Positions 1 to 9,513 are shown, numbered from the stretch's first letter. The stretch is 44,394 bases of DNA from Gemmatimonadaceae bacterium (GCA_019752115.1 JAIEMN010000062.1:1-44394); one strand, 5' to 3'. The notes: a model not told the origin generated them from the letters alone. Numbers and translations are program-made.

Positions 1-29
1 CACCGATTCTCGCGCAGGACCCAGCCGCG

Positions 30-47
30 AGGCCACCACGGTGGCCT
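30..47. repeat. Short perfect hairpin at the window edge
   Basis: An 8-bp perfect inverted repeat (AGGCCACC / GGTGGCCT, 2-nt loop). It lies before the larger palindrome at 75-134 and no gene can be called around it. It may be part of a terminator or the end of a gene outside the window. No T-run follows on either strand. Confidence 0.4.
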
Positions 48-74
48 TGACTAGTTGGCCTTTCTCATAGAAGG

Positions 75-134
75 CATTCGAGGCGTCCGAGCCATCCGGG
101 ACGTGTCCCTTGGATGGCTTGGACGCCTCGAATG
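75..134. repeat. Compound palindrome built of tandem 9-mers, downstream of aroF
   Basis: Two 23-nt arms (75-97 and 112-134) pair along their whole length; the single mismatch is a G-U wobble in RNA. The 14-nt middle (98-111) contains a further 5-bp stem, GGGAC/GTCCC. The arms consist of degenerate 9-mers: CATTCGAGG, CGTCCGAGC, CATCCGGGA. The right arm continues with a partial extra unit (to about 144). It lies 30 bp past the aroF stop, so it may end that transcript, but there is no U-tract. Its design matches the other compound palindromes in the window although the sequence differs. Confidence 0.75.
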
Positions 135-164
135 GCTCGGATGGGATCAGTTAAAGCCCCACAC

Positions 165-1193
165 TCACGCCAGCTCCGTGACCGACCGGCCAATCGCCGA
201 GGCGATGGTGCGGAGTTGCTTGACGAGCTCGGTGAACTGCTCCGGATACAGCGACTGCGCGCCGTCCGACAGCGCCTTGTCGGGCGTCGGATGCACTTCC
301 ACCAGGATGCCGTCGGCACCGGCGGCGACGGCGGCGCGGGCCATTGGCGTCACCTTGTCGCGGAGCCCGGTGCCGTGGCTCGGGTCGGCCACGATGGGAA
401 GGTGCGAGAGCTTCTGCACCACCGGAATGGCCGTGAGGTCGAACAGATTGCGCGTTGCGCTGTCGAACGTGCGCACGCCGCGCTCACACAGGATCACATT
501 CGGGTTGCCTTCCGCGAGGACGTACTCGGCGGAGAGCAGCAGGTCGTTGATCGTCGCCGCCATGCCGCGCTTGAGGAGCACCGGCTTGCCGAGCTTCCCC
601 ACATGACGCAGCAGCGAGTAGTTCTGCATGTTGCGCGCGCCGAGCTGGATGCAGTCCGCATACTCAGCGACCAGATCGGCGCCGCGTTCGTCCATCGCTT
701 CGGTGACGATGGCGAGCCCCGTTTCCTGGCGGGCGAGGGCCAGCAGCTCGAGGCCGCGCTTGCCGAGGCCCTGGAAGGCGTACGGGCTCGAGCGCGGCTT
801 GAAGGCCCCACCGCGCAAGGCGGCAGCGCCGGAGGCGCGCACCTGACGGGCGGCGGTGAGGATCTGTTCTTCGGTCTCGACCGAGCACGGGCCGGCAACG
901 ATCGGCACGTCGGTGCCGCCGAAGCGCACGCCGGGCGCGATCTCCACGATCGTCTGCTCCGTCTTCCACTCCCGTGCGGCCTGCCGATACGGCTTCTGCA
1001 CGATGAGCACGCTGGCGACGCCTGGCAGCCCCTCGATGTAGGACCAGTCCACCTTGGCGTCGTCACCAAGGAGACCGATCGCCGTGCGGACTTCGCCCGG
1101 CATGGGGAGGGGCTTGAAGCCCTGCCGCACGATCTCATCGCAGACACGATCGATGTCTGGCTGAGTGGCGTTGGGCGACATCACGACCAGCAT
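165..1193 (-). CDS. aroF: 3-deoxy-7-phosphoheptulonate synthase (DAHP synthase, type I-beta)
   Basis: Condenses phosphoenolpyruvate and erythrose 4-phosphate, the first step of the shikimate pathway, in the cytoplasm. The 342-residue protein has a ferredoxin-like N-terminal domain (about 1-75) and a TIM-barrel. Visible family motifs are GPCSVE (101-106), RGGAFKPR (127-134), a QLGARNMQN stretch, LLKRG and DPSHGTG. The N-terminal domain is the form seen in Thermotoga-type enzymes, where it is the allosteric module; feedback control by aromatic amino acids is inferred. The start is preceded by GAGGA at good spacing; a second ATG four codons in is the alternative. It is last in a minus-strand run, 21 bp after the metallo-hydrolase gene. 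Confidence 0.95.
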   Translation of the reverse strand: MLVVMSPNATQPDIDRVCDEIVRQGFKPLPMPGEVRTAIGLLGDDAKVDWSYIEGLPGVASVLIVQKPYRQAAREWKTEQTIVEIAPGVRFGGTDVPIVAGPCSVETEEQILTAARQVRASGAAALRGGAFKPRSSPYAFQGLGKRGLELLALARQETGLAIVTEAMDERGADLVAEYADCIQLGARNMQNYSLLRHVGKLGKPVLLKRGMAATINDLLLSAEYVLAEGNPNVILCERGVRTFDSATRNLFDLTAIPVVQKLSHLPIVADPSHGTGLRDKVTPMARAAVAAGADGILVEVHPTPDKALSDGAQSLYPEQFTELVKQLRTIASAIGRSVTELA

Positions 1194-1214
1194 GGCACGT
1201 CCTCGGAAGACTGC

Positions 1215-1973
1215 TTAGAAAGCGATGGACCAGCCGTCGTGCGCGAGCACGGTGGGGCCGGCATAGTGCTCCGCGACCTCAGCCTGAATGTCCACGGCTT
1301 CGACCGGCGGATAGAAATGCGTCAGCACGAGCCGCTTCGCGCGGGCTCGGGCCGCCAGCTGCCCGACCTGCCGCGGCGTCAGATGGTCGCGGATGGCCAT
1401 GGCATCAGGCAGGGAGCACTCGGCGAGCAGCAGGTCGCAGCCAGCGGCCCAGTCGCCCAACGCCTCGCTCTCCCCGGTGTCACCGGTATACACGAGGCGC
1501 GTTGATCCCTCACTGATGGAATATGCCACGCTCTCAGCCGTGTGCGGTACCGCCGTCGCCGCCATCGAGACGCCGCCGGGGAGCCGAATCACCTCGTCGG
1601 GCGCGATATCCCGCACGGTGAGCGGAAACCCGGGGGCGAGCAGCCAGGGGCCGTAGACCGCCGCCATGCGCTCCAGCAGCGCGCCCGTGCCCGGCGGGCC
1701 GTAGATCGTCACCGGCTCGCTGCGCGGCGGAAGCTGCCCCCAACGCCACCCCATCAGCAGCAATGGGAGGTCGCTGATGTGGTCGGTGTGAAAGTGCGTG
1801 AGCGCCACGTGCGTGATGCCGCCCCACGAGACGCCCAAGTGGGCCATGCGATGTACGGCGCCGCTACCGCAGTCGAGCAGCATGCGGATTTCCCCCGCCT
1901 CGACCAGATGGGCCGCCGAGACCCGCGACGGATGGGGCGCGGCCGTACCGGTGCCGATGGTGGTCAGTCGCAT
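1215..1973 (-). CDS. Metallo-beta-lactamase-fold hydrolase, RNase Z-like
   Basis: A 252-residue protein of the RNase Z/ElaC-like branch of the metallo-beta-lactamase superfamily. The zinc motif THFHTDH is at about 59-65, followed by a GDTG segment (metal-bridging Asp), an AEC segment and a late LTHFYP histidine. There is no signal peptide, so it should be cytoplasmic. It is shorter than true tRNase Z (about 300 residues) and shows no obvious exosite arm. It could therefore be a phosphodiesterase or another hydrolase rather than the tRNA 3'-processing enzyme. It is flanked by aroF and a secreted FlgD-Ig protein in the same direction. Confidence 0.85.
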   Translation of the reverse strand: MRLTTIGTGTAAPHPSRVSAAHLVEAGEIRMLLDCGSGAVHRMAHLGVSWGGITHVALTHFHTDHISDLPLLLMGWRWGQLPPRSEPVTIYGPPGTGALLERMAAVYGPWLLAPGFPLTVRDIAPDEVIRLPGGVSMAATAVPHTAESVAYSISEGSTRLVYTGDTGESEALGDWAAGCDLLLAECSLPDAMAIRDHLTPRQVGQLAARARAKRLVLTHFYPPVEAVDIQAEVAEHYAGPTVLAHDGWSIAF

Positions 1974-2000
1974 GAACAGGGCAGGGAGGGTCCGGGTCGC

Positions 2001-3041
2001 TCAGCGACCGCGGAAGACGATCTTGCGAAAGGTGGGCGCGCCGTTGTTCGCGCTGAAGCGCGCCAGATACACGCCGGGCGCCACGGTGCGGCCGTCATTC
2101 GCCGTACCGTCCCACACGTAGCGGTTGTCGCAATTGCTCGACGCACCGGGAGCGCCACGACCATAGCGCCCCGCCTCGAACTGCGACGTCCCGTCGCTCC
2201 CTGGCACGATGGTGCGCACCAGATTTCCGCGCAGGTCGCGCACGTCGAGGCTGATGCGGGCGCCGGGGCTTCCCACATCGAACCAGAAGCAGGTCGAAAA
2301 CGCCGTCGGCGACGGAAACGGGTTCGGGAAGTTCTGATACAACACCGTGTTCGTCGGCAGCGGCGGATCGGTGATGACGAACGATCCCTGCGAGTACACG
2401 CGTACCGACTCACCGCCCTTGAGCGTCGCCCGCACGTTCCAGCGATAGCTCGTATTCGCCTGCAGATCGACCGTCGGGCGATACGTCGTGTCGCGCAGTC
2501 CGGACACAGAGACCTCGGCCCGTCCGTTCGACGTGATTTCGAGATCGTAGCCCCACGGGCCGACCGTGGCGGCCACGGGCGCGCTGCGCCAGACGAAGAG
2601 CGGGCGACGAATGTCGAAGCTGTTTCCCGACGGTGAATTCGGGGTGTTCAGCGCGAGCCACGTGGGCACCGAGCGCGGACCACCGGGGGCCGACTCCACC
2701 AACTGCCCGGCCGTGCCGCGCACGCGCACGCGCCACCACACCTGTGCCTCGCTGGGCAGGGGTTTGGACGTCGTGATGCTGAGGAGCGTATCGCTCGTGG
2801 TGAAGGTGCTGTCCACAGCGAGGCTCGAAAAATCCGGGGCCAGGCCCACCTGCAGGGTGACCTGCAGTGGCAGCTGCGCGACGAATCCGGTGGCGCGCAC
2901 CTGCCACGTCGGGGTGGCACTCGCGAGCGTGGCGCCCGCGGGCGCGCTCACGGTCACCGATTGCGCACGCACCTCGCGTGCGCCCGCCGCCGCGGTGAGC
3001 GCGAGCACCACCGCCAGGCAGGCGGCGCGAACGCGCTCCAC
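2001..3041 (-). CDS. Secreted Ig/Fn3-like protein with FlgD-Ig-type C-terminus
   Basis: A 346-residue exported protein. A signal peptide ends near an ALTAAAGAREVRA segment (about 15-26). It is followed by two beta-rich Fn3/Ig-like regions. The C-terminus carries a short linker with QNFPNPF, then LDVRDLRGNLVRT, a YVWDGTANDG segment and VAPGVYLARF. This tail is typical of FlgD-Ig-like 'T9SS type A sorting' or surface-anchoring modules in Bacteroidetes, Gemmatimonadetes and related phyla. A surface or secreted role is inferred; no catalytic residues are visible. The start is GTG, 5 bp after the smc stop, so it is probably read with smc. Confidence 0.75.
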   Translation of the reverse strand: MERVRAACLAVVLALTAAAGAREVRAQSVTVSAPAGATLASATPTWQVRATGFVAQLPLQVTLQVGLAPDFSSLAVDSTFTTSDTLLSITTSKPLPSEAQVWWRVRVRGTAGQLVESAPGGPRSVPTWLALNTPNSPSGNSFDIRRPLFVWRSAPVAATVGPWGYDLEITSNGRAEVSVSGLRDTTYRPTVDLQANTSYRWNVRATLKGGESVRVYSQGSFVITDPPLPTNTVLYQNFPNPFPSPTAFSTCFWFDVGSPGARISLDVRDLRGNLVRTIVPGSDGTSQFEAGRYGRGAPGASSNCDNRYVWDGTANDGRTVAPGVYLARFSANNGAPTFRKIVFRGR

Positions 3042-3046
3042 GCGGA

Positions 3047-6000
3047 TCAGGACGTCGCCTCGTCGGTGCCGCCGTCGCTCGCGCCCTCGGCCACGGCTTC
3101 GGCCACCGCCTCGGCGACGGTTTCGGGATCCATCGGCTCACTCGGCGCCTCGGTGTCCGGCGTCGTGCCTTCGTCATCGACCGACGGGCCGTTGCGCAGC
3201 CGCACACTCACGATGCTCGACACGCCCGGCTCCTGCATCGTCACGCCGTACACCGCATCGGCGGCTTCCGACGTCGTGCGCGGATTGTGCGTGATGACGA
3301 TGAACTGCGTCCGCGACTTGAAGTCGTTGAGCATCTTCACGAAGCGTCCGATGTTCTGGTCGTCGAGCGGCGCGTCCACTTCGTCCATGAGGCAGAACGG
3401 GCTCGGCTTGGTGAGGAAGATGCCGAAGAGCAGCGACAGGGCGACGAGCGCGCGCTCACCGCTCGAGAGCAGGTGAATGCGCTGCGTCTTCTTGCCGCGC
3501 GGCGACGCGTGAACTTCGATGTCGCAATCGAGCGGCGCATCGGGGTTCTCGAGCCGCAGATCGCACTCGCCACCGCCGAACATGCGCAGGAAGATCTGGC
3601 GGAAGTTCTCGCGCACCTGCGCAAACGTGGCGAGGAAGAGCTCGCGCGCCGTGCTGTCGATCTCGCGAATGGCCTGATGCAGCGACTGCTTGGCGTTCAC
3701 GAGGTCGTTGCGCTGGCTGGTGAGGAACTCGAGGCGGCGCTGCTCTTCCTCGTGCTCTTCAATGGCCAGCGGATTCACCGGCCCAAGCTCGTCCAGCGAC
3801 TCGCGCAGTGTCTTCGCTTCGGTGCGGAGCGCATCGGTCTCGAGGTCGAGCTCCTCGAAGCCGGTGAGCAGGTCTTCGAGCGACCGGCGCCATTCGGTTT
3901 CGAGACGCTCCCGAATGGCCGACCGGCGGCCGGCGAGCTCCGTATGCCGGAGCTGCGCCCCGTGCAGCTGCTCTCCCAGCGACGCGGCGCGCTTCCGCGC
4001 TTCATCGAGCACGCCTTCCACCGCATCACTCGCGGCAGTGGCCGCCTGCATGGCCCGCTCGGCTTCGGCGAGACGTGCGTCGGCATCGGCGAGGTTCTTC
4101 TGCTCCGTCTCCAACTCGGCGCGCCAGCCATCGAGCTGCTGCGCCAGCTGCTGGTCGGCGTCGGACAGCGTAGAGAGTTCCTTGGCCAGCGACTCGATAC
4201 GCGCCGCGGCCGTGGAGTCTTCTTCTTCCAGACGCTTCTCGCGGTCGATCGCGACGCTCAGACGCGCCTGCGCCTGGGCCTGCGCCACCTGCCACGTCGC
4301 CCGCGCTTCGCGGGCCTGTTCCTGCTCCCGTTCGGCGACGCTGAGCGACTCGCGGGCCATGCTGATGTCGCCGTCGGCTTCGCCGGCGCGCGCATGCAGC
4401 GCTTCGGCCTGCTGCGCGAGCTGGCGCGTGCGCTGCTCGAGCTCCTCGAGGCGGCTCACCAGCTTCTCGGCGAGCGCGTTCGACTGCGCGAGCTCCCGCT
4501 CGGAGCGCTCGCGACGCCGTTCGACTTCCTGCTGCACTTCGAGGGCCCGCCGCGATTCCTGCTGCGCGCGCGTATGCGCATCCATCGCGGCCTGCTGCGC
4601 CCGCTCGGCCTCGCCGAGCGCGAGGCGCGCGGCTTCGGCGGTGGCGGCGGCCGCGGCGCGGCGCTCGTCGGCCGCGGCGAGATCGGTTTCGAGGCGGTTC
4701 AGCTCCGCACGACGCTGGAGCGGCCCCGGGCCCGTCGCCGTACCCGGAAGGAAGACGGCGCCGCGCTCGTCGATGAACGCCTCACCGCCATCGAGCGCCC
4801 GCACCTTGCCGAGGAGCGCGCGCACCCAGCGGCTCGCCGCGCCGCTCGACTGCACCGAGCCGGCCAGCGCGTCGGTATCGGCACCGAGCTCCGTGACCAC
4901 ATCGAGCGGCAGGAGGAGCAGGGGGCCGGGCTGCGTTTCGGTGTGCCAGCGGCGGACCGCACTCGCCACGTCGGCATCGCGCACCACGATCGCGTGCATC
5001 GTGGCGCCGAGGTAGCGCTCCACGAGTCGCGCGGCATCGCCGTCGGCGGAGAGGAAGTCGGTGAGCGGGCCGAGCACGGCCCCGTCGCCAAAGCGCTCCT
5101 TTTCGCGCAGCAGCTTGGCGCTGGAGGGGGCGAGGCCCACGCGCTCACGCTCGAGCGCCGCGAGGGCATTCATGCGGCCTTCGAGCGCCGTGCGCTCTTC
5201 GACCGCGCTGGCGAGCGCCGAACGCGACTCGGCGTCGGCCGTGCGCGCCGTGGCGGCCGCCAGCCGCGCCCCTTCGAGCGCCTGCAGGGCATCCTGCGCG
5301 GCGGCGTGCGCCACCGAAACGGCTTCGCGCGCCTGGATCAGCTCGCGCTCGATCGCATCCCGCGCATCGGCGAGGTTCTGGCGCTCGATCTCGAGCACTT
5401 CCATGCGCTGCTGCGTGTCGCCCTGCTCGCGCGCGGCGCTGTCGCGATCCATCTCGATACGACGCGCCTGGTCGCGATGCTCGCGCACCTGACGTTCGAG
5501 CTGCTCCAGCGCGGCACGCGCCTGCTGCACCCCTTCGCGCGCCAGCTGCTCGGCGGCCAGACGCTGCTGCAGCGCTTCGCCGGCCTCGCTGAGCTCGCGC
5601 TCGAGCGTGGAGCGATCGGTGGCCGCGCGTTCGCGATCTTCACGCAGGCGACGGCCAAACGCTTCGTTCTCGATGCGCTCCTGCTCGGCGCGCTGCTTCC
5701 GCTGCGACGTGCTGCGCTGACGCTCTTCGGCCACGGCCAGCTCGCGCTCGAGCATCTGCGTGCGGTTGCGCTGCTCGGCGGCGAGGCGGGCGACTTCCTG
5801 GCGAGTCGCATCGGCCGTGGCGCGCGCCGCATGCGCCTCTTCGCGCTGCGCCTCGGCGGCGGCGATGGCTTCTTCGGCGCCCGGCACGTCGGCCTGCAAT
5901 TCGGCCAGGCGCCCATCGAGCGCTTCGAGTTCGTCCTTCCATGCGGCCATCTCGCGCACCGCAAGCGAAATCTCGACCTGGAAACGACGGCTCGTCAGTT

Positions 6001-6649
6001 CGGCATGCCGCTCGGCACGACGGCGCTGACGCGCCAGCGAACGCACCTGGCTCTGCACTTCGTTGATGAGGTCATCGAGGCGCGCGAGGTCGGTGGTCGT
6101 CTCCTCGAGCCGGCGTTCGGCGCTGCGGCGGCGATCGCGATAGAGACCCACCCCCGCGGCTTCCTCGAAGAGCTCACGGCGCTCATCCGGGCGATCGGAG
6201 AGCAGCGCGTCGATCATCTTCGATTCGATCACGACGCCCGAGTCGGCGCCCAGGCCCGTGCCGCGCACGAGGTCCTGAATGTCGCGCAGGCGGCAGGGCG
6301 CGCGGTTGAGCAGATACTCGCTCTCCCCCGAGCGCAGCAGGCGCCGCGTGATCACGACTTCCTTGAACGGAATCGGCAGCTCGCCTTCGGTGTTGTCGAA
6401 GTGGAGCGACACTTCCGCCATGTTCACCGCCTTGCGGGCCGATGAACCGTGGAAGATGACGTCTTCCATCTTGGCGCCGCGCATCGCCCGGGCACGCTGC
6501 TCGCCGAGCACCCAGCGCACCGCATCGGAGACGTTCGACTTGCCGGACCCATTGGGGCCGACGATGGCCGTCACGCCTTTCTCGAAGACGAACTCGAGAT
6601 GGTCCGCGAAGGCCTTGAAGCCGTGTACTTCGAGCTTCGTGAGACGCAC
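3047..6649 (-). CDS. smc: Chromosome segregation ATPase SMC
   Basis: A 1200-residue SMC protein, the usual length. It entraps DNA and compacts and segregates the chromosome with ScpA and ScpB, neither of which is in this window. The N-terminal head has Walker A GPNGSGKS (31-38). Two long coiled coils flank a hinge at roughly 500-620. The C-terminal head has the LSSGE signature (from about 1061) and Walker B CLMDEVDAPLDD. A 45-residue acidic tail with repeated AVAE units follows and is unlikely to be structured. The start is GTG directly abutting the TAA of the upstream SPOR gene, suggesting translational coupling. Confidence 0.97.
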   Translation of the reverse strand: MRLTKLEVHGFKAFADHLEFVFEKGVTAIVGPNGSGKSNVSDAVRWVLGEQRARAMRGAKMEDVIFHGSSARKAVNMAEVSLHFDNTEGELPIPFKEVVITRRLLRSGESEYLLNRAPCRLRDIQDLVRGTGLGADSGVVIESKMIDALLSDRPDERRELFEEAAGVGLYRDRRRSAERRLEETTTDLARLDDLINEVQSQVRSLARQRRRAERHAELTSRRFQVEISLAVREMAAWKDELEALDGRLAELQADVPGAEEAIAAAEAQREEAHAARATADATRQEVARLAAEQRNRTQMLERELAVAEERQRSTSQRKQRAEQERIENEAFGRRLREDRERAATDRSTLERELSEAGEALQQRLAAEQLAREGVQQARAALEQLERQVREHRDQARRIEMDRDSAAREQGDTQQRMEVLEIERQNLADARDAIERELIQAREAVSVAHAAAQDALQALEGARLAAATARTADAESRSALASAVEERTALEGRMNALAALERERVGLAPSSAKLLREKERFGDGAVLGPLTDFLSADGDAARLVERYLGATMHAIVVRDADVASAVRRWHTETQPGPLLLLPLDVVTELGADTDALAGSVQSSGAASRWVRALLGKVRALDGGEAFIDERGAVFLPGTATGPGPLQRRAELNRLETDLAAADERRAAAAATAEAARLALGEAERAQQAAMDAHTRAQQESRRALEVQQEVERRRERSERELAQSNALAEKLVSRLEELEQRTRQLAQQAEALHARAGEADGDISMARESLSVAEREQEQAREARATWQVAQAQAQARLSVAIDREKRLEEEDSTAAARIESLAKELSTLSDADQQLAQQLDGWRAELETEQKNLADADARLAEAERAMQAATAASDAVEGVLDEARKRAASLGEQLHGAQLRHTELAGRRSAIRERLETEWRRSLEDLLTGFEELDLETDALRTEAKTLRESLDELGPVNPLAIEEHEEEQRRLEFLTSQRNDLVNAKQSLHQAIREIDSTARELFLATFAQVRENFRQIFLRMFGGGECDLRLENPDAPLDCDIEVHASPRGKKTQRIHLLSSGERALVALSLLFGIFLTKPSPFCLMDEVDAPLDDQNIGRFVKMLNDFKSRTQFIVITHNPRTTSEAADAVYGVTMQEPGVSSIVSVRLRNGPSVDDEGTTPDTEAPSEPMDPETVAEAVAEAVAEGASDGGTDEATS

Positions 6650-8017
6650 TTAGAACGCTCTCCCCGTTCGATAGACAAGCACAGGCGCCACGCCGGTGGC
6701 GCGCAAGGAATCCGCAAGCGGCACCGCTTGCGCCGGAGTCTCAAAGGCTCCGGTGTAGATGTTCGCATTCCCACTCGGCTGGCGGAGCGCGTAGGCGACG
6801 ATGCCCCGCGCCTTGAGCGCCCCCAGCCGGACCGGTGCCAACGCGGTGGACACGTTGCTTTCGAGCCGAAGCGCGAAGGGCACCGTGACGATGCTGCCGG
6901 CCGAGATGAGCTTCTGGCTGCGCATCTTGACGAGCAGCGCTTCCGCCTCGCTCTTGCTGGCGTGCGCGCCCACGGTGACGCGGTACCAGAGTTCCGCGCC
7001 TTCGAGTACCGGTGAAAGGGCGAGCGCTTCGAGCGCCATGACCTTGTCGTCGGGGAGCGCGGCCGTGCGCGTGTTCGCGGTCGCGAAGTACACGGCAAAG
7101 CGCGCCGCGGCGAGCGAGTCGGCCGGGTTCTCCACCGTCGGCGCGGCGACGGACGGCCGCGTGGTGGTATCCCCCGCGGCGGGTGTGGTGGTACTGTCGC
7201 CCGCCTTGGCGCTGTCGGTGCGCGGCACCGAATCCATCTTGGTCGGCGGGACCAGCATGGTGCTGCTGTCGGCGGCGGGTTCGCCGCCCATGAGCCCGGC
7301 CGGAATGCGCGCCTTGATCTGCGGCCAGAACGCGCCAACCCCCACGGCCACGGCGGCGAGCAGCAGCACGAGTGCGATGAGATTGCGCGTACGGCTCGAT
7401 TCGTCCTTGGAGGCGCTTTCCCGCGCCTTCACCGACTGCGGCTTGGGCGTGACGATGCGATCGGCCGGTGGCTGCGGTGGCGGTGGCGGCGCGATGAGCG
7501 GTACGCCGACGGGGGTGGGGAATGCCCACTCGCCCACCGGCATGAGCGTGCCGATGTAGCCGCAGAGATCCGCAAAGCCGCCGGCGGTCGGGCGCGCCAC
7601 CACGACGAGCAGCGCACCGACCTGATGGAAGCCCGCCGCCAGGCGGCGCCAGCGATCATTGGCGTAGACGCCCTCATGATCCACCGGCTCGGTGCCGGAG
7701 GGCATGAGGAAGATGTTGTCGGCGCCGAGCATCGGGCGCGCGATCTTGTTCAGCGACACGCCGTACAAGAAGCTGTCGGCGATGCCATGCGGATCATCAC
7801 CGGTCAGCAGCGATTCGATGGCTGGCGATTCACCGATCAGATCGGCAATGGCCACACGGCGACGCGCGCTCTGCATGCGCGCCACACCAAGGGCCACCTG
7901 CACGGCCACGCGCGGATCGCTTGCGGCGATCACCACCGCGTAGACGTTGTCGAGCAGCGGCGCGAGGCGGCGTCCCTCGAGCTCCCACGGCTCGGGCGGC
8001 AATCCAGGCGCGGTCAT
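6650..8017 (-). CDS. Membrane protein with degenerate MinD/BY-kinase-like head and two C-terminal SPOR-like repeats
   Basis: 455 residues. The cytoplasmic head (about 20-150) has the beta-alpha order of MinD/CpsD P-loop proteins: YAVVIAASDP, then VAIADLIGESP at the position of the second Walker motif, then FLMPSG. The Walker A lysine loop is missing, so it is probably not an ATPase. A proline-rich linker, one transmembrane helix (212-231) and two SPOR-like repeats at about 315-400 and 405-455 follow. SPOR domains bind denuded septal peptidoglycan, so a division-site role is inferred. Its ATG overlaps the TGA of the upstream SPOR lipoprotein (ATGA), and its TAA abuts the smc GTG. The three are probably one operon. 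Confidence 0.7.
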   Translation of the reverse strand: MTAPGLPPEPWELEGRRLAPLLDNVYAVVIAASDPRVAVQVALGVARMQSARRRVAIADLIGESPAIESLLTGDDPHGIADSFLYGVSLNKIARPMLGADNIFLMPSGTEPVDHEGVYANDRWRRLAAGFHQVGALLVVVARPTAGGFADLCGYIGTLMPVGEWAFPTPVGVPLIAPPPPPQPPADRIVTPKPQSVKARESASKDESSRTRNLIALVLLLAAVAVGVGAFWPQIKARIPAGLMGGEPAADSSTMLVPPTKMDSVPRTDSAKAGDSTTTPAAGDTTTRPSVAAPTVENPADSLAAARFAVYFATANTRTAALPDDKVMALEALALSPVLEGAELWYRVTVGAHASKSEAEALLVKMRSQKLISAGSIVTVPFALRLESNVSTALAPVRLGALKARGIVAYALRQPSGNANIYTGAFETPAQAVPLADSLRATGVAPVLVYRTGRAF

Positions 8018-9513
8018 GGGGCTCCCTCGAAAATCCAGTAACTCTGGCCCGATGCACGCCCCACACGCTCGGCTTCGGCGCGTGACGGGTACGGGCCCAG
8101 CACAACACGATACAAGGTTTTGCCGGCGCGTTCGGAGGTCGTGATGCGCGGCACCTGACCATCGACCTTGATGCGCGCAGCGACGGCCTTCGCCTGCTTC
8201 TCATCGAGGACCGCGGCGAAGCTTACGGTGAACACGGCGTCCTTTGGCGCGCCGGCGGCACTGGAGTCGTGCGGCGGCGCCGCCGCCGCGCCACTGTCGG
8301 CGCTCGGCATCAGATCCGATGAGTCACGCGGTGCACTCGTGCGGAACTGCACGGGCTGATCAAGGCCCGCCGCCCGCGGGCGGAAGCCATTCCACCGCAG
8401 CGTGTACCAGAAGTCGCGCGCGCCTCCGGTCACGGTGCGCATGTCGGCCAGCGTGGTGGGATGCGCCAGCACGACATCCTCACCGCGTTCGTAGGCGATG
8501 CTGGCGTCGGCCATGACGAGCGGCAGATCCTGGCGCCACGCGGTGCGCAGCACGCCGATCACCTCATCGCTCCCCAGGCTTACCACATAGACGGAGTCAC
8601 CACCGCCCTGCGCCAGCAACACGCGCCCCATCGGATCCATGCGCAACGCACGCGCCGGGCCGGGGAGCGCGATCTTCCCCTTCACCCCTTCCTCGAAGCG
8701 ATCCACAATCCGAATGGACTCATCGCCGTCGAGTGCCACGAAGAGGCGATCGCCGCTGGGCGTCGCCGCGATGGCGCGCACCGGGTCGCCGAGATCCACC
8801 TCGAGCGCCTTGCCGAGATCGCGCGAGCGCACGGCGACCACTTCTTCGTTGCCACCGAAGAACACGCGATCGCCCACCGCGCCGGCGGTGCGGGCGAGTG
8901 ACGTCGGGAGCGTCTTGGCGTCGCCGCCAATGTCGAAGGAGAGGCTGTCGGCGACGGCCTGATTGGGGGGACGCACGCGCCACACGATCGCCCGATCGCC
9001 CTTGGCACCGGCGATGATCAGCGAGCCGTCGGCCTGCGCGTAGAGCGCATGCGCGGGCAGGGGGGGCGTGAAGCGCCAGTCGCCGCCACTCGGCGTGTAG
9101 CGCGTCAATTCGCCGCGCTGCGTGAGGGCGTAAATCGCGCCGCCGTCGGCCGACGAGACCGACACCACGGTGTCTTCACGCGAGGTCGTCACGGAGCCCA
9201 CGCGAAGGTCCACGCGGACAGGCGCGCCGACGGTATCCACGGCCGCGAGATAGCCGTCTTCGGATCCGAAGGCGATGACACGCGCGAGGGCCGGCACGCG
9301 CGATTGCGACCGCCAGACGGTAGAGTCGAGGGCGGGGTAGCGAGCAGCCGTCAACACGCCGCCGCCGCGTGGCACGCGGAGGACGATGGGGTCGGGGCCA
9401 CCAGGAATTACGGGAGGGGCGCCGGCTCCGGAGGGGTGTGACGAACGATCGGCACAGCCGACGAGACCGCCGCACGCGAGAGCCAACAGCGCCGACGCGA
9501 GGAGCGTGCGCAC
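8014..9513 (-). CDS. Beta-propeller lipoprotein with C-terminal SPOR domain
   Basis: About 499 residues. The N-terminus is a lipoprotein signal with the lipobox LVGC (Cys about 20), followed by a Ser/Gly/Pro linker. The middle (about 70-360) is a run of beta-propeller-like repeats resembling YncE/WD40 proteins. The C-terminal 75 residues form a SPOR domain that includes TLYRVVLGPY. An outer-membrane or periplasmic role at the division septum is inferred. I chose GTG at 9513 because it puts the lipoprotein signal at the very N-terminus; an ATG at 9618 in the same frame would add 35 residues. The stop overlaps the next start by ATGA. Confidence 0.7.
   Translation of the reverse strand: MRTLLASALLALACGGLVGCADRSSHPSGAGAPPVIPGGPDPIVLRVPRGGGVLTAARYPALDSTVWRSQSRVPALARVIAFGSEDGYLAAVDTVGAPVRVDLRVGSVTTSREDTVVSVSSADGGAIYALTQRGELTRYTPSGGDWRFTPPLPAHALYAQADGSLIIAGAKGDRAIVWRVRPPNQAVADSLSFDIGGDAKTLPTSLARTAGAVGDRVFFGGNEEVVAVRSRDLGKALEVDLGDPVRAIAATPSGDRLFVALDGDESIRIVDRFEEGVKGKIALPGPARALRMDPMGRVLLAQGGGDSVYVVSLGSDEVIGVLRTAWRQDLPLVMADASIAYERGEDVVLAHPTTLADMRTVTGGARDFWYTLRWNGFRPRAAGLDQPVQFRTSAPRDSSDLMPSADSGAAAAPPHDSSAAGAPKDAVFTVSFAAVLDEKQAKAVAARIKVDGQVPRITTSERAGKTLYRVVLGPYPSRAEAERVGRASGQSYWIFEGAP

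Noticed and set aside
145-152. GATCAGTT next to the first palindrome as a relic of the AACTGATCAGTT core
   Set aside because: Eight bases are too few to claim kinship with the AACCC family; probably chance.
3287-6445. 1052-residue plus-strand ORF opposite smc
   Set aside because: It is antisense to a certain SMC gene and shows Arg/Leu/Ala bias from high GC; no family motif.
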